This document shows, piece by piece, positions 21,946-32,534 of a DNA stretch of 64,000 nucleotides. Numbering within the stretch: position 1 is the stretch's first letter; each line of letters opens with the position of its first letter. Source of the stretch: Companilactobacillus furfuricola (lineage in GTDB: Bacteria > Bacillota > Bacilli > Lactobacillales > Lactobacillaceae); the NCBI RefSeq assembly GCF_003946325.1, contig NZ_RHNT01000004.1:28537-92536 (forward strand). Reading direction: 5' to 3'. A program made the translations under genes and the position numbers. Below the pieces are notes generated by a model, which did no database searches, was not told the DNA's origin, and saw only the letters and a list, made by a program, of their open reading frames with translations.

Positions 21946-22377
21946 ATGCTAGTACCAAAGCGTGTAAAACACCGTCGTGAATTCCGTGGTAAGATGCGCG
22001 GAGAAGCTAAAGGTGGTAAGAACGTCGATTTTGGTGAATACGGTTTGAAAGCTCTTGACTCAAGCTGGATCACAAATAGACAAATCGAAGCAGCTCGTGT
22101 TGCTATGACTCGTTACATGAAGCGTGGTGGTAAGGTTTGGATTAAAATCTTCCCTCACAAATCATACACTGCTAAGGGTGTAGGTGTTCGTATGGGTTCT
22201 GGTAAAGGTGCTCCTGCTGGTTGGGTTGCCGTAGTAAAACGTGAAAAAGTCATGTTCGAAATCGGTGGCGTATCAGAAGAAGTAGCTCGTGAAGCCCTAA
22301 GACTTGCATCAAACAAACTCCCTGTTAGAACTAAGTTTGTTAAAGCAGAGAAAGTAGGTGGCGCTGATGAAGGCTAG
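21946..22377 (+). CDS. rplP: 50S ribosomal protein L16
   Basis: 143 residues. L16 organises the A-site tRNA region of the 50S subunit. The start [19 protein letters not shown] and the [13 protein letters not shown] segment are typical. The end overlaps rpmC by 11 bp, so the two are translationally coupled. Confidence 0.98.
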   Translation: MLVPKRVKHRREFRGKMRGEAKGGKNVDFGEYGLKALDSSWITNRQIEAARVAMTRYMKRGGKVWIKIFPHKSYTAKGVGVRMGSGKGAPAGWVAVVKREKVMFEIGGVSEEVAREALRLASNKLPVRTKFVKAEKVGGADEG

Positions 22378-22561
22378 TGAAATCAAAGAGCTAACTGCTA
22401 CTGAGTTACAAGATAAAGTTAAGCAATATAAAGAAGAGTTATTCAACCTTCGTTTCCAACAAGCTACAGGCCAATTGGAAAACACAGCTCGCTTAAAGGC
22501 TGTTAGAAAGAACATTGCAAGATTAAGAACTGTTCAAAATCAAGCAAATAACGACAAATAA
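22367..22561 (+). CDS. rpmC: 50S ribosomal protein L29
   Basis: 64 residues. A small helical-hairpin protein near the tunnel exit, helping dock trigger factor and SRP. I chose the ATG at 22367 because AGGTGG lies five to six bases before it and family members begin M-K-A-x-E-I. A GTG at 22358 is in frame but lies within that ribosome site. Confidence 0.95.
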   Translation: MKASEIKELTATELQDKVKQYKEELFNLRFQQATGQLENTARLKAVRKNIARLRTVQNQANNDK

Positions 22562-22584
22562 TAAACAGGAAGGGAGATCTCACG

Positions 22585-22857
22585 TTGAGCGAAAAAGAAA
22601 CTCGTAACTATCGTAAAGTATACCAAGGCCGCGTAACTTCTGATAAGATGGACAAGACAATTACTGTTGAAGTTTCAACTTACAAGAAGCACCCAGTTTA
22701 TGGCAAACGTGTTAAGTACTCAAAGAAGTTCTATGTTCAAGACGAAAAGAACGAAGCTAAAATTGGCGATGTTGTTCGTATTATGGAAACTCGACCTTTG
22801 TCAAAGACAAAGCGCTTCCGTTTATTAGAAATCGTCGAAAAAGCAGTTATTATCTAG
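22585..22857 (+). CDS. rpsQ: 30S ribosomal protein S17
   Basis: 90 residues, TTG start after GGGAG. S17 is an OB-fold protein that binds the 5' domain of 16S rRNA early in assembly. [13 protein letters not shown] and [18 protein letters not shown] are typical. No anomaly. Confidence 0.97.
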   Translation: MSEKETRNYRKVYQGRVTSDKMDKTITVEVSTYKKHPVYGKRVKYSKKFYVQDEKNEAKIGDVVRIMETRPLSKTKRFRLLEIVEKAVII

Positions 22858-22888
22858 TTTTAAATACTGATGAGAGGAGGACTAATAA

Positions 22889-23257
22889 GTGATACAACAA
22901 GAAAGCCGTCTAAAAGTTGCAGATAATTCTGGAGCTCGTGAAATTTTAACTATTAAAGTTCTTGGTGGTTCAAACCGTAAAACAGCTAATATCGGAGATA
23001 TTATTGTCGCTACTGTCAAACAAGCAACACCAGGTGGCGTTGTTAAAAAGGGGGACGTTGTCAAGGCAGTTATTGTAAGAACTGTATCAGGTGCACATCG
23101 TACAGATGGTTCTTACATCAGATTTGACGAAAATGCTGCAGTTATTATTAATGCTGATAAAACACCTAGAGGAACTCGTATCTTTGGACCTGTTGCTCGT
23201 GAACTACGTGATAGCGATTTTATGAAGATCGTATCTTTGGCACCAGAAGTGCTATAA
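22889..23257 (+). CDS. rplN: 50S ribosomal protein L14
   Basis: 122 residues, GTG start after GAGGAGG. L14 lies at the subunit interface and is the target of the silencing factor Rsf[19 protein letters not shown] and [10 protein letters not shown] are diagnostic. First gene of the classical spc block, with no separate promoter evident. Confidence 0.98.
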   Translation: MIQQESRLKVADNSGAREILTIKVLGGSNRKTANIGDIIVATVKQATPGGVVKKGDVVKAVIVRTVSGAHRTDGSYIRFDENAAVIINADKTPRGTRIFGPVARELRDSDFMKIVSLAPEVL

Positions 23258-23289
23258 AAAGATCAATTTAATTCAGGAGGTGCTGAATA

Positions 23290-23574
23290 GTGTTTGTAAA
23301 AACTGGAGACAACGTTGAAATCATTGCTGGCGATGATAAATGCAAGCAAGGTACAGTTATCAAAGCTCTACCTAGCGAAAACAAAGTTGTTGTTAAAGGC
23401 GTACATGTTGTAAAGAAACATTCAAAGCCAACTAACACACAACCTCAAGGCGGAATTGTCGACGTTGAAAGACCTATCGATGCAACTAACGTTAAAGTTG
23501 TAAAAGGTTCAGCTAAGAAAACATCTACAGCCAAGAAATCTACAAAATCAACTGATAATAAAGAAGAAAAGTAA
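23290..23574 (+). CDS. rplX: 50S ribosomal protein L24
   Basis: 94 residues, GTG start after AGGAGGTG. An assembly-initiator protein with an N-terminal KOW motif (GDNVEIIAGDDKCKQGTVIK). The C-terminus is a Lys/Ser/Thr-rich tail that partly replaces the compact end seen in Bacillus homologues. Confidence 0.97.
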   Translation: MFVKTGDNVEIIAGDDKCKQGTVIKALPSENKVVVKGVHVVKKHSKPTNTQPQGGIVDVERPIDATNVKVVKGSAKKTSTAKKSTKSTDNKEEK

Positions 23575-23590
23575 GAAAGGAGAAAACTAA

Positions 23591-24133
23591 ATGGTTAATG
23601 CATTAAAAGAAAGATATGTAAAAGAAATCACACCATCAATGATGGAAAAATTCAATTACACATCAATCATGCAAACACCTAAGATCGAAAAGATCGTTCT
23701 TAACATGGGTGTTGGTGACGCTATTGCTAACTCAAAGAACCTTGATGAAGCTGTTGAAGAATTAGGCTTGATTTCAGGACAAAAGCCTTTGATTACAAAA
23801 GCAAAGAAATCTATTGCCGGATTCAGACTTCGTGAAGGAATGTCAATCGGTGCCAAGGTAACATTACGTGGTGATCGTATGTATGACTTTTTGGACAAGT
23901 TGATCAATGTCGCACTACCTCGTGTTCGTGACTTCCGTGGTGTAAATACTCGTTCATTCGATGGCCGTGGTAACTACACATTAGGTCTTAAGGAACAATT
24001 GGTTTTCCCAGAAATCGACTACGATAAAGTTAACAAGATTCGTGGATTGGACGTTGTTATCGTAACAACTGCTGAATCAGATGAAGAATCACGTGAACTT
24101 CTATCACAAATCGGAATGCCATTTACAAAATAA
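23591..24133 (+). CDS. rplE: 50S ribosomal protein L5
   Basis: 180 residues, standard. L5 binds 5S rRNA with L18 and L25-type proteins and contacts P-site t[17 protein letters not shown] and the [15 protein letters not shown] block are typical. AAAGGAGAAAACTAA leads into ATG. Confidence 0.98.
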   Translation: MVNALKERYVKEITPSMMEKFNYTSIMQTPKIEKIVLNMGVGDAIANSKNLDEAVEELGLISGQKPLITKAKKSIAGFRLREGMSIGAKVTLRGDRMYDFLDKLINVALPRVRDFRGVNTRSFDGRGNYTLGLKEQLVFPEIDYDKVNKIRGLDVVIVTTAESDEESRELLSQIGMPFTK

Positions 24134-24148
24134 AGGAGGGTCATTAAA

Positions 24149-24334
24149 TTGGCTAAGAAATCTCAAATCGTACGTAACCATAGACCAGCCAAGTTCTCAT
24201 CACAAGAATATACTCGTTGCGAACGCTGTGGCCGTCCACATTCTGTATATCGTAAATTTAAACTTTGCCGTATTTGCCTTCGTAATTTAGCTCATGAGGG
24301 TCAAATTCCTGGTATGAGAAAAGCTAGTTGGTAA
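24149..24334 (+). CDS. rpsN: 30S ribosomal protein S14, zinc-binding type (type Z)
   Basis: 61 residues, TTG start after AAGGAGG. This is the short zinc-ribbon form: Cys24/Cys27 and Cys40/Cys43 make the metal site. A longer zinc-free paralogue often exists elsewhere in Firmicutes and replaces it under zinc limitation, but is not in this window. It would occupy the 30S head. Confidence 0.97.
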   Translation: MAKKSQIVRNHRPAKFSSQEYTRCERCGRPHSVYRKFKLCRICLRNLAHEGQIPGMRKASW

Positions 24335-24363
24335 AATTAACTAATAACAAGGAGGTAAATTAA

Positions 24364-24762
24364 ATGGTCATGACAGATCCTATTGCAGATTACTTAACAC
24401 GTATCCGCAATGCCAATATGGTAAAGCATGAATCTCTAGAAGTGCCTGCTTCAAACATCAAGAAGAGCATGACAGAGATTTTAAAGAACGAAGGATTTAT
24501 CAAGGATTACGAAGTCATTGAAGACAACAAACAAGGTGTTCTTCGTATTTTCCTTAAATATGGACAAGATCAACAACGCGTAATCTCAGGCTTGAAACGT
24601 ATTTCAAGACCAGGTCTACGTAGTTATGTTGACGCTGATAATGTACCAAAGGTTCTTAATGGACTAGGTATTGCAATTATCTCAACTTCAAAAGGTGTAA
24701 TTACTGATAAAGAAGCCCGTGCACAACACGTTGGTGGAGAAGTAATTGCTTACGTTTGGTAA
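24364..24762 (+). CDS. rpsH: 30S ribosomal protein S8
   Basis: 132 residues. S8 binds the central 16S domain and, in E. coli, represses the spc operon. [13 protein letters not shown] and the final GGEVIAYVW are diagnostic. The first of two close ATGs (24364, 24370) is better spaced from AAGGAGG. Confidence 0.97.
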   Translation: MVMTDPIADYLTRIRNANMVKHESLEVPASNIKKSMTEILKNEGFIKDYEVIEDNKQGVLRIFLKYGQDQQRVISGLKRISRPGLRSYVDADNVPKVLNGLGIAIISTSKGVITDKEARAQHVGGEVIAYVW

Positions 24763-24792
24763 TAATTTTTAAGGACAAGGAGGTGCACAAAT

Positions 24793-25323
24793 TTGAGTCG
24801 TATCGGTTATAGAGTAATTGCAATTCCAGAAGGTGTTACAATTACACAAAAAGATGATAACATTACTGTTAAAGGACCTAAGGGTGAAATTACACGTGAA
24901 TTCGACCCACGGATCAAATTAACTATCGAAGGTAATGAAGCAAAATTTGATCGTGAAGATGACAACTTAAAAGCTCTTCATGGTACAATGCGTGCGAACC
25001 TTAACAACATGGTTCTTGGTGTAACAGAAGGTTTCGAAAAGAAACTTGAACTTAGAGGTGTTGGTTACCGTGCCGCTGTTAAAGGCACAACACTAACTCT
25101 TACAGTTGGTTACTCACACCCAGTTGATATGGAAGCACCTGAAGGCATTAAAATCGAATCTCCTTCTAATACAGAAATCAACATTTCAGGTATTAGTAAG
25201 CAAAAGGTTGGCCAATTCGCTGCTGAGATCCGTGACGTACGTCCACCAGAACCTTATAAGGGTAAAGGTATTCGTTATGTTGACGAATATGTACGTCGTA
25301 AAGAAGGTAAAACTGGTAAATAG
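24793..25323 (+). CDS. rplF: 50S ribosomal protein L6
   Basis: 176 residues, TTG start after AAGGAGGTG. L6 has two repeated alpha/beta domains and sits near the sarcin-ricin loop. The C-terminal [22 protein letters not shown] motif is conserved. No anomaly. Confidence 0.98.
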   Translation: MSRIGYRVIAIPEGVTITQKDDNITVKGPKGEITREFDPRIKLTIEGNEAKFDREDDNLKALHGTMRANLNNMVLGVTEGFEKKLELRGVGYRAAVKGTTLTLTVGYSHPVDMEAPEGIKIESPSNTEINISGISKQKVGQFAAEIRDVRPPEPYKGKGIRYVDEYVRRKEGKTGK

Positions 25324-25348
25324 TAAATAAATCTATGAGGTGAAAATT

Positions 25349-25705
25349 GTGATTACAAAACCAGACAAAAACAAAGCACGTCAAAAACGTCAAAAACGTG
25401 TTCGTGCTAAAATCTCTGGTACTGCTGAGTGCCCACGCTTAAATGTGTTCCGTTCGAACAAAAACATTTACGCTCAAGTAATTGATGACGTAAAGGGTGT
25501 AACGCTAGCAAGTGCCTCAACTCTTGATAAAGAAATTAAAGACGGTTCAAAAGTTGAACAAGCTACAGCTGTTGGTGCATTGATTGCACAAAGAGCTAAA
25601 GAAGCTAAAATCAGTGAAGTTGTCTTTGATCGTGCCGGATACTTGTATCATGGCCGTGTTCAAAGTCTTGCTGAAGCAGCTCGTGAAAATGGGCTAAAAT
25701 TCTAG
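25349..25705 (+). CDS. rplR: 50S ribosomal protein L18
   Basis: 118 residues. L18 binds 5S rRNA in the central protuberance. I chose the GTG at 25349 because GAGGTG sits seven bases before it and family members begin M-I-x-K-P-D-K-N-K. The GTG at 25340 overlaps that site. [24 protein letters not shown] is the typical C-terminus. Confidence 0.96.
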   Translation: MITKPDKNKARQKRQKRVRAKISGTAECPRLNVFRSNKNIYAQVIDDVKGVTLASASTLDKEIKDGSKVEQATAVGALIAQRAKEAKISEVVFDRAGYLYHGRVQSLAEAARENGLKF

Positions 25706-25723
25706 AAGGAGGAAACCAAACTT

Positions 25724-26224
25724 ATGACATATATCGATCCATCTCAATTAGAGTTAGAAGATCGCGTTGTTTCAATCAACCGTGTTACTAAAGTTGTTAA
25801 AGGTGGACGCCGTCTGCGTTTTGCAGCCATCGTAATCGTTGGAGACAAGAATGGCCACGTTGGTTTCGGAACTGGTAAAGCTCAAGAAGTTCCTGAAGCT
25901 ATCCGTAAAGCCGTTGAAGATGCTAAGAAGAACTTGATCACTGTACCAATGGTCGGATCAACAATTCCTCACGAAGTAATTGGTAAATTCGGTGCTGGTA
26001 ATATCATGTTAAAACCTGCTATTGAAGGTTCTGGTATCGCAGCTGGTGGTTCAGTTCGTGCCGTTATGGAATTAGCTGGTGTTGGTGATGTAACAAGTAA
26101 ATCACTTGGAAGAAACACACCAATCAACGTCATCCGTGCAACGATCCAAGGACTTAAAGAACTAAAGACTGCTGAATCTGTATCAGACATGCGTGGAATT
26201 TCAGCTCAAAACTTGCTTAACTAA
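25724..26224 (+). CDS. rpsE: 30S ribosomal protein S5
   Basis: 166 residues. S5 is at the mRNA entrance and influences accuracy; spectinomycin-resistance changes map to its N-terminal loop. An N-terminal double-stranded-RNA-binding-like domain ([10 protein letters not shown]) and the second domain ([18 protein letters not shown]-like) are normal. The loop looks wild type. AAGGAGG precedes ATG. Confidence 0.98.
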   Translation: MTYIDPSQLELEDRVVSINRVTKVVKGGRRLRFAAIVIVGDKNGHVGFGTGKAQEVPEAIRKAVEDAKKNLITVPMVGSTIPHEVIGKFGAGNIMLKPAIEGSGIAAGGSVRAVMELAGVGDVTSKSLGRNTPINVIRATIQGLKELKTAESVSDMRGISAQNLLN

Positions 26225-26241
26225 AAGAAAGGTGCGTAACT

Positions 26242-26427
26242 ATGGCTAAACTTAAGATTACTCTTATTAGAAGTGCAGCTCACCGCCTTCCTGCTCAACG
26301 TAAAACTGTTAAAGAACTAGGACTCGCAAGAGTAAATAGTTCTGTTGTTAAGCCGGATGATCCTGCAATTCGCGGTGCTGTATTAAAGATTGCTCATTTA
26401 GTTAGTGTTGAAGAAGTTAAAGATTAA
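26242..26427 (+). CDS. rpmD: 50S ribosomal protein L30
   Basis: 61 residues. Small 50S protein with the K-I-T-L-I-R-S start and the K-T-V-K-E-L-G-L motif of bacterial L30. Follows rpsE at 17 bp, with AAAGGTG before ATG. Confidence 0.97.
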   Translation: MAKLKITLIRSAAHRLPAQRKTVKELGLARVNSSVVKPDDPAIRGAVLKIAHLVSVEEVKD

Positions 26428-26457
26428 TAAATCATTCAAAGATTAGGAGGTGCAAGA

Positions 26458-26898
26458 ATGGAACTACATGAACTTAAACCAAGTGCTGGTTCAAGACATT
26501 CAAGAAAACGTTTAGGCCGTGGTACTTCAAGTGGTACTGGTAAGACAGCTGGTCGTGGACAAAAAGGTCAATTAGCTAGATCTGGTGGTAAGACACGTAT
26601 CGGTTTTGAAGGTGGACAAATGCCTCTATTCCGTCGTATGCCAAAACGTGGATTTAAGAATATCAACCGCAAAGAATATGCGATCGTAAATCTTAAAGAC
26701 TTGAACAAGTTCAGTGATGGTGCTGAAGTAAATCTTCAAACATTGAAGGAAGCTGGAATCGTTAAGAAAGAATTTAACGGAGTTAAGCTACTTGCAAATG
26801 GTGAAGTAAAAGCTAAGTTAACTGTAAAAGTTGCTAAAAGCTCTGACGCCGCTACCAAAGCAATTGAAGCTGCTGGTGGCTCAGTCGAGGTGATCTAA
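26458..26898 (+). CDS. rplO: 50S ribosomal protein L15
   Basis: 146 residues. Late-assembly 50S protein. The N-terminus is a Gly/Arg/Lys-rich extended region ([20 protein letters not shown]), followed by a globular domain ending AAGGSVEVI. The stop overlaps the secY start by one base (TAATG), coupling the two. Confidence 0.98.
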   Translation: MELHELKPSAGSRHSRKRLGRGTSSGTGKTAGRGQKGQLARSGGKTRIGFEGGQMPLFRRMPKRGFKNINRKEYAIVNLKDLNKFSDGAEVNLQTLKEAGIVKKEFNGVKLLANGEVKAKLTVKVAKSSDAATKAIEAAGGSVEVI

Positions 26899-28193
26899 TG
26901 TTTAGAACTATCAGAGATGCTCTAAAGGTTAAAGAAATTCGAAAGAAGATCTTCTTTACCCTTATGTTGCTTGTGATTTACCGATTGGGTTCACAAATAA
27001 CTGTACCTGGTGTTAACGCCGCTGCAATGGACAAAGTTAGTTCAACTGGACTAGTTCCATTGCTTGATACGGTTACTGGTGGTGGTTTATCAAACTATTC
27101 CATCTTCTCAATGGGTGTATCACCATTCATCACTGCTCAAATCGTTGTCCAATTGTTACAAATGGATATCGTTCCTAAGTTCGTTGAATGGAGTAAACAA
27201 GGTGAAGTTGGACGTAGAAAACTTAACCAAGTAACGAGATACCTAACGATCGTGTTAGGCTTTGTACAATCAATCGGTATCACTGCCGGTTTTAATACCT
27301 TAAGTAGTTTACATTTGGTCAAAACACCAAATGCACAAGCTTATATTACAATCGGTATAATTCTTACCGGTGGTACAATGTTGCTAACTTGGATCGGTGA
27401 GCAAATCACTGATAAAGGTTTAGGTAACGGTGTTTCAGTAATTATCTTCGCAGGTATTGTTGCCAGATTCCCTTCAGGAATTCAACAAATCTACCGCGAT
27501 TATATTCAAAATGCTGATCCATCCAACCTAGCCAGAAACATTGGTTTCATTGTTGGATTAGTTATTCTAATTTTGATTGTTGTTCAATTTGTTACATATG
27601 TACAACAAGCTACACGTAGAATTCCTATTCAATACACTAGACGTGCAGCTGGTAGTGGTAGCGAAAGTTTCCTACCATTACGAGTTAACGTTGCTGGTGT
27701 TATCCCAGTTATCTTCGCTAGTTCATTTATTGTTACGCCACAAACAATTTTGATGGCGTTCCAAGCAAATCATAGTGAAGATTCATGGTATCAAGTACTA
27801 TCAGAAATATTCAGTATGCAAACAACTACTGGATCATTACTTTACACATTGTTGATCGTATTATTTACTTTCTTCTATGCCTTCGTACAGGTCAATCCAG
27901 AGAAGTTGTCCGAAAACTTGCAAAAACAAGGTGCATATATTCCTGCCGTATGGCCTGGAAATGAAACTGTTAAATTTATGAATGGTGTCCTACTTAGATT
28001 ATCTACAGTAGGTTCTCTCTTCTTAGGTTTAGTTTCATTGCTACCATTGCTTGCAGCTAACTTGTTTGACCTACCTCAATCCATCGGATTAGGTGGTACA
28101 AGTTTACTTATCATCGTTGGTGTTACAGTTGAGATGGACCGTCAACTTAGAGGTCTATTGATGAAACGTGAATACGTTGGGTTTATCAGATAA
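26898..28193 (+). CDS. secY: Protein translocase subunit SecY
   Basis: 431 residues with ten predicted membrane helices. It forms the SecYEG channel for Sec-dependent export and membrane insertion. Signatures include ITVPGVNAAAM near the plug, GMGVSPFITAQIV-like text in helix 2 and a cytoplasmic QQATRRIPIQY loop that contacts SecA and the ribosome. Its place between rplO and adk is the usual Firmicutes arrangement. Confidence 0.98.
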   Translation: MFRTIRDALKVKEIRKKIFFTLMLLVIYRLGSQITVPGVNAAAMDKVSSTGLVPLLDTVTGGGLSNYSIFSMGVSPFITAQIVVQLLQMDIVPKFVEWSKQGEVGRRKLNQVTRYLTIVLGFVQSIGITAGFNTLSSLHLVKTPNAQAYITIGIILTGGTMLLTWIGEQITDKGLGNGVSVIIFAGIVARFPSGIQQIYRDYIQNADPSNLARNIGFIVGLVILILIVVQFVTYVQQATRRIPIQYTRRAAGSGSESFLPLRVNVAGVIPVIFASSFIVTPQTILMAFQANHSEDSWYQVLSEIFSMQTTTGSLLYTLLIVLFTFFYAFVQVNPEKLSENLQKQGAYIPAVWPGNETVKFMNGVLLRLSTVGSLFLGLVSLLPLLAANLFDLPQSIGLGGTSLLIIVGVTVEMDRQLRGLLMKREYVGFIR

Positions 28194-28217
28194 GTAAATT
28201 GTTGGGAGATGTGAAGA

Positions 28218-28871
28218 ATGAACATTATATTGATGGGATTGCCTGGTGCTGGTAAGGGTACACAAGCAGAAAGAATTGTAGAAGATTTTGATATTGTCCA
28301 TATTTCGACTGGTGATATGTTTAGACAAGCTATGGCTGATAAAACCAAAGTTGGTCTTGACGCTAAGTCGTATATCGACAAAGGGGAACTTGTTCCGGAT
28401 GAAGTTACAGAATCTATTGTCGAAGAACGTTTAGGCAAAGACGATGTTCAAAAAAGTGGATATATGCTAGATGGTTTTCCTAGAACAATCGATCAGGCAA
28501 ACGCTTTACAGACAATTGCAAAGAATGTAAACAAGCCGATCGATGGCGTAATCTACATTGATGTTAAGCCAGAAGTTCTAGTTGAACGTTTATCTGGAAG
28601 ATATATTTGCAGAAATTGCGGAGCAACATACCACAAAATCTACAATCCAACAAAGGTCGAAGGAACTTGCGATAATTGCGGTGGTCATGATTTTTACCAA
28701 CGTGAAGATGACAAACCTGAGACAGTTAAGAACAGATTAAAAGTAAACATCGAAATGAATACTCCATTAATTGATTTTTATGACAAGTTGAACTTGTTAC
28801 ACAAGATCAATGGTGAGCAAGAAATCGATGATGTATATAAAGAAGTTAAAAACGTTTTACAAAGTTTGTAA
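28218..28871 (+). CDS. adk: Adenylate kinase
   Basis: 217 residues. Converts AMP and ATP to two ADP. The P-loop [10 protein letters not shown] spans 7-16. The long LID domain has the four-cysteine zinc site (C-R-N-C and C-D-N-C) of Gram-positive enzymes. D-G-F-P-R-T binds AMP. GGGAG precedes ATG. Followed by a 101-bp gap with a fresh promoter. Confidence 0.98.
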   Translation: MNIILMGLPGAGKGTQAERIVEDFDIVHISTGDMFRQAMADKTKVGLDAKSYIDKGELVPDEVTESIVEERLGKDDVQKSGYMLDGFPRTIDQANALQTIAKNVNKPIDGVIYIDVKPEVLVERLSGRYICRNCGATYHKIYNPTKVEGTCDNCGGHDFYQREDDKPETVKNRLKVNIEMNTPLIDFYDKLNLLHKINGEQEIDDVYKEVKNVLQSL

Positions 28872-28891
28872 AACTTTTTAACGTTGGTTTA

Positions 28892-28920
28892 TTTACATAT
28901 GCACTAAATTGTTGTATAAT
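28892..28920 (+). promoter_or_regulatory. Internal promoter before infA
   Basis: TTTACA (28892-28897), a 17-bp spacer and a perfect TATAAT (28915-28920). It would drive infA-rpmJ-rpsM-rpsK-rpoA-rplQ independently of the S10 promoter. Confidence 0.75.
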
Positions 28921-28972
28921 TTGGCGCTGTATGCAAATGAATTTATCCCGATGATCATGGAGGTTAATATCT

Positions 28973-29191
28973 TTGGCAAAAGATGATGTCATTGAAGTAG
29001 AAGGTACAATTTCAGAAACGTTGCCTAATGCAATGTTTAAGGTGAAACTCGAAAACGGAGCTACAGTGTTAGCTCACGTTTCTGGTAAAATCCGTATGCA
29101 CTATATTAGAATTTTGCCCGGCGATAAGGTTACCGTTGAATTGTCACCTTATGATTTAACCAAGGGAAGAATTACATATAGATATAGATAA
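28973..29191 (+). CDS. infA: Translation initiation factor IF-1
   Basis: 72 residues, TTG start after GGAGG. An OB-fold factor that binds the 30S A site during initiation. [14 protein letters not shown] and the final G-R-I-T-Y-R-Y-R are diagnostic. First gene after the internal promoter. Confidence 0.98.
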   Translation: MAKDDVIEVEGTISETLPNAMFKVKLENGATVLAHVSGKIRMHYIRILPGDKVTVELSPYDLTKGRITYRYR

Positions 29192-29223
29192 CAATTATTT
29201 TAATGGAATGGAGGTTCCTTAAT

Positions 29224-29340
29224 ATGAAAGTAAGACCATCCGTTAAACCTATGTGTGAACACTGTAAAGTAATTAAGAGACGTGGACGCGTTATGATTAT
29301 TTGCTCTGCAGATCCAAAACACAAACAAAGACAAGGATAA
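29224..29340 (+). CDS. rpmJ: 50S ribosomal protein L36
   Basis: 38 residues. This is the zinc-binding form: Cys11, Cys14, Cys27 and His33 form the ribbon. It starts [15 protein letters not shown] and ends with a basic K-H-K-Q-R-Q-G tail. GGAGG is nine bases upstream. Located between infA and rpsM as usual. Confidence 0.97.
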   Translation: MKVRPSVKPMCEHCKVIKRRGRVMIICSADPKHKQRQG

Positions 29341-29361
29341 TAAAATAGGAGGTGCAACTTA

Positions 29362-29727
29362 ATGGCTCGTATAGCAGGTGTAGATTTACCTCGTGATAAG
29401 AGAATCGTTATTGCCTTAACATACATTTATGGTATCGGTAATACTACTGCTCAACACGTACTTAAAAATGCTGATGTTTCAGAAGATGTCCGTACAAGAG
29501 ACTTAACTCCTGACCAAGAAGATAAGATCCGTGCAGAAATCGACAAGATCCCCGTTGAAGGTGACTTACGTCGTGAAACAAGCATGAACATCAAGAGACT
29601 TCAAGAAATTGGTTCATACCGTGGAATGAGACATCGTCGTGGTTTACCAGTTAGAGGTCAAAACACAAAGAACAACGCTAGAACTCGTAAAGGCAAGAAG
29701 ATTTCTATTGCCGGTAAGAAAAAGTAG
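29362..29727 (+). CDS. rpsM: 30S ribosomal protein S13
   Basis: 121 residues. S13 is a head protein that contacts P-site tRNA and forms intersubunit bridges. [11 protein letters not shown] and [20 protein letters not shown] are typical, with a basic C-terminal tail. GGAGGTG precedes ATG. Confidence 0.98.
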   Translation: MARIAGVDLPRDKRIVIALTYIYGIGNTTAQHVLKNADVSEDVRTRDLTPDQEDKIRAEIDKIPVEGDLRRETSMNIKRLQEIGSYRGMRHRRGLPVRGQNTKNNARTRKGKKISIAGKKK

Positions 29728-29743
29728 GATAGGAGGTTAATTC

Positions 29744-30130
29744 ATGGCTCAAAACAAAGGTCGCAAACGTCGTACAAAGAAGCATATTGAATCTGGAGTT
29801 GCACACATCCACTCTACTTTCAATAACACACTAGTTATGATCACTGATGTTAACGGTAATGCCGTATCATGGTCATCAGCTGGTGCACTTGGATTCAAGG
29901 GAAGCCGTAAGTCAACACCATTTGCTGCACAAATGGCTGGAGAAGCAGCTGCTAAAGAATCAATGGAACATGGTATGAAAACTGTCGAAGTAGCTGTCAA
30001 AGGACCTGGTTCTGGTCGTGAAGCCGCAATTCGTTCACTTCAAGCAACAGGCTTGGAGATCACTGCAATTCGCGACGTCACACCAGTTCCACATAATGGC
30101 TCACGTCCTCCAAAGCGTCGTCGTGTATAG
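29744..30130 (+). CDS. rpsK: 30S ribosomal protein S11
   Basis: 128 residues. S11 lies on the 30S platform near the E site. [16 protein letters not shown] and the C-terminal [18 protein letters not shown] are diagnostic. GGAGG precedes ATG. A 63-bp gap leads to rpoA. Confidence 0.98.
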   Translation: MAQNKGRKRRTKKHIESGVAHIHSTFNNTLVMITDVNGNAVSWSSAGALGFKGSRKSTPFAAQMAGEAAAKESMEHGMKTVEVAVKGPGSGREAAIRSLQATGLEITAIRDVTPVPHNGSRPPKRRRV

Positions 30131-30193
30131 TATGGTCTTATACCCATATGATTTTAGCTACACACATTTCGTTTTGAAAGGGGAACTAACCGA

Positions 30194-31135
30194 ATGATCG
30201 AATTTGAAAAGCCAACCATTACACCTGTCGAAGAAAGTAATGATCATGGTAAATATATTGTCGAACCGTTGGAAAGAGGATACGGTACTACATTAGGTAA
30301 TTCTTTACGTCGTGTTTTACTCGCATCATTACCTGGTACAGCGGTTTCTGATATTCAAATAGATGGTGTCTTGCATGAATTTTCTGCAATTGATGGAGTA
30401 ATCGAAGACGTTACACAAATCGTGCTTAACGTTAAGAGTCTTTCATTGAAGTCTCATGCTGCAGAAGGCAGCTTAAAGGCCGAAGTAGATATTACTGGCC
30501 CAGCTACAATCACAGCTAAAGATATCAAAGCAGATGACGACTTGGAAATCCTAGATCCGGAACAATACATTTGTACTGTTGCAGAAGGTGGACATTTCCA
30601 TATGCAAATGACAATTAAAAATGGTCGTGGATATACTCCTGCAGAACAAAATAAAACGGATGAAACTCCTATTGGCGTTTTACCAGTTGACTCGATTTTC
30701 ACACCAGTAGAAAAAGTCAACTATCAAGTTGAAAATACTCGTGTGGGTAAAAGAAACGACTTCGATAAATTGACAATCGATATCTGGACTAATGGATCAA
30801 TTGGTCCTAGAGAAGCTATTAGTTTGTCAGCCAAGATCTTAACAGAACACTTAACTAGTTTTGTAAATCTTACTGAAGAAGCTAAGAGTGCTGACATGAT
30901 GATTGAAAAAGAAGAAACACAAAAAGAGAAGAAGCTTGAAATGACGATTGAAGAACTTGATCTATCAGTTCGTTCATATAATTGTTTGAAGCGTGCCGGT
31001 ATCAGTACTGTGCAAGAGCTAACTGAAAAGACTGAAGCAGATATGATGCGCGTTCGTAACCTTGGCCGCAAATCACTTGTTGAAGTTAAAGAGAAGCTCT
31101 CTGATCTTGGATTATCATTAAAGCAAGAAGATTAA
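30194..31135 (+). CDS. rpoA: DNA-directed RNA polymerase subunit alpha
   Basis: 313 residues. The N-terminal domain (about 1-230) dimerises and nucleates polymerase assembly; [12 protein letters not shown] is typical. A linker rich in Glu and Lys follows. The C-terminal domain (from about 245) contains [13 protein letters not shown] and [14 protein letters not shown], which contact UP elements and activators. Confidence 0.98.
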   Translation: MIEFEKPTITPVEESNDHGKYIVEPLERGYGTTLGNSLRRVLLASLPGTAVSDIQIDGVLHEFSAIDGVIEDVTQIVLNVKSLSLKSHAAEGSLKAEVDITGPATITAKDIKADDDLEILDPEQYICTVAEGGHFHMQMTIKNGRGYTPAEQNKTDETPIGVLPVDSIFTPVEKVNYQVENTRVGKRNDFDKLTIDIWTNGSIGPREAISLSAKILTEHLTSFVNLTEEAKSADMMIEKEETQKEKKLEMTIEELDLSVRSYNCLKRAGISTVQELTEKTEADMMRVRNLGRKSLVEVKEKLSDLGLSLKQED

Positions 31136-31165
31136 TTATATCAAATTCAAACAGGAGGTAAACAC

Positions 31166-31546
31166 ATGGGCTACCGTAAGTTAGGACGTACAAGTTCTCA
31201 AAGAAAAGCAATGTTACGCGATTTAACTACTGATTTAATCATTAATGAACGCATCGTTACTACTCAAACTCGTGCTAAAGAAATCAGCCGTACAACTGAA
31301 AAGATGATCACTTTAGGTAAGCGCGGAGATTTGCATGCTCGTCGTTTAGCTGCAGCATATGTTAGAGATGAAGTTGCTAACATTACTGAAGATGACGATG
31401 CAGTAGTAGTACAATCTGCACTTCAAAAGTTATTCAGTGATATCGCACCTCGTTACAAAGAACGTAACGGTGGATACACACGTATCTTGAAGACTGCACC
31501 TCGTCGTGGTGATGCAGCACCTATGGTTATTATTGAATTAGTTTAA
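31166..31546 (+). CDS. rplQ: 50S ribosomal protein L17
   Basis: 126 residues. Bacterial-specific 50S protein near the tunnel exit. [14 protein letters not shown] and the final [17 protein letters not shown] are typical. Last gene of the alpha operon. Confidence 0.98.
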   Translation: MGYRKLGRTSSQRKAMLRDLTTDLIINERIVTTQTRAKEISRTTEKMITLGKRGDLHARRLAAAYVRDEVANITEDDDAVVVQSALQKLFSDIAPRYKERNGGYTRILKTAPRRGDAAPMVIIELV

Positions 31547-31566
31547 TAATAATATAAAGTTTCATT

Positions 31567-31690
31567 AATAAAAAATCAGTCATTCTGATGAATTAGTGAG
31601 TGTTAAGATGTTGGTTACAAGTTTAACTAAGTCTATCTCTGAGATCTCTGGAAACAGAGACACTAATTTGTCGAATGATTTTTTTTTACC
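31567..31690 (+). terminator. Branched terminator-like structure between rplQ and ecfA1
   Basis: AATTAGTG near 31590 pairs with CACTAATT near 31661. Outside it, ATCAGTCATT pairs imperfectly with GAATGATT. Inside is ATCTCTG/CAGAGA (about 31638-31658). The 3' strand runs into nine Ts. Likely terminates the ribosomal transcript, but its size would also fit a regulated attenuator before the ECF genes. Confidence 0.55.
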
Positions 31691-31703
31691 CAAAGGTGAG
31701 CAA

Positions 31704-32534
31704 ATGGAAAATATTATTTCAATCAAAGATGTTTTTTACAAATACCCCGGTTCTGATAATTATGCAGTTAACGGGATCAGTTTAGATATTAAAGCTAACG
31801 AGTGGATCTCGATCGTTGGGAAGAATGGTAGTGGAAAGACTACTTTGACAAGGTTGATCGATGGTCTTGAAGAATGTGAATCTGGTACTATTGAGATCGA
31901 TGGCGTAGTGACCGACGAAGAAACCATTTGGGACGCTCGCAAGAAAATCGGGATCGTATTTCAAAATCCTGACCACCAATTTGTTGGTGCAACGGTTGAA
32001 GATGATGTTGCCTTTGGGTTGGAAAATCAAGGAATGCCACGGGAGCAAATGATAAATGCGGTCGACAACGCTTTAAAAATGGTAGACATGCAAGATTTCA
32101 AGAAGCGTGATCCGCAATCGCTATCTGGTGGTCAAAAACAACGTGTCGCTATCGCGGGAGTTTTGGCAATCAAACCGCAAATTATCATTATGGATGAGTC
32201 GACTAGTATGTTGGATCCTGAGGGACGGAAGACTGTCATTAATTTAATTGAACAATTACGATCTGAACAAAATTTGACAGTAATTTCTATTACACATGAC
32301 ATTGAAGAGACGCAACTTTCTGATAGAATTATAGTATTGAATTCCGGTAAGATCGTAAAAGATACTGATCCTGCTGATCTATACAACCTCGGTCCTCAAT
32401 TGACGGAGTTTGGATTGGAAGAACCATTTACTAATTTAGTAGCTGCCGGATTGACTGATTTGATCGATTTTAAGGGCTATATTACGGAGGAAGGACTCAT
32501 TGACAAATTATGCGAATTGAATTTGAAAAGGTAA
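31704..32534 (+). CDS. ecfA1: ECF transporter energy-coupling ATPase EcfA1
   Basis: 276 residues. One of two ATPases that energise vitamin and metal ECF importers with different S-components. Walker A GKNGSGKTT is at 39-47. LSGGQKQR and the Walker B text IIIMDESTSMLDP (Glu then Ser, as usual in EcfA1) are present. A longer upstream frame exists, but AAAGGTGAGCAA before the ATG at 31704 marks the start. Overlaps ecfA2 by 25 bp. Confidence 0.95.
   Translation: MENIISIKDVFYKYPGSDNYAVNGISLDIKANEWISIVGKNGSGKTTLTRLIDGLEECESGTIEIDGVVTDEETIWDARKKIGIVFQNPDHQFVGATVEDDVAFGLENQGMPREQMINAVDNALKMVDMQDFKKRDPQSLSGGQKQRVAIAGVLAIKPQIIIMDESTSMLDPEGRKTVINLIEQLRSEQNLTVISITHDIEETQLSDRIIVLNSGKIVKDTDPADLYNLGPQLTEFGLEEPFTNLVAAGLTDLIDFKGYITEEGLIDKLCELNLKR

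Noticed and set aside
26898..28193. Possible accessory SecY2
   Set aside because: Its position between rplO and adk and its canonical length show it is the housekeeping SecY.
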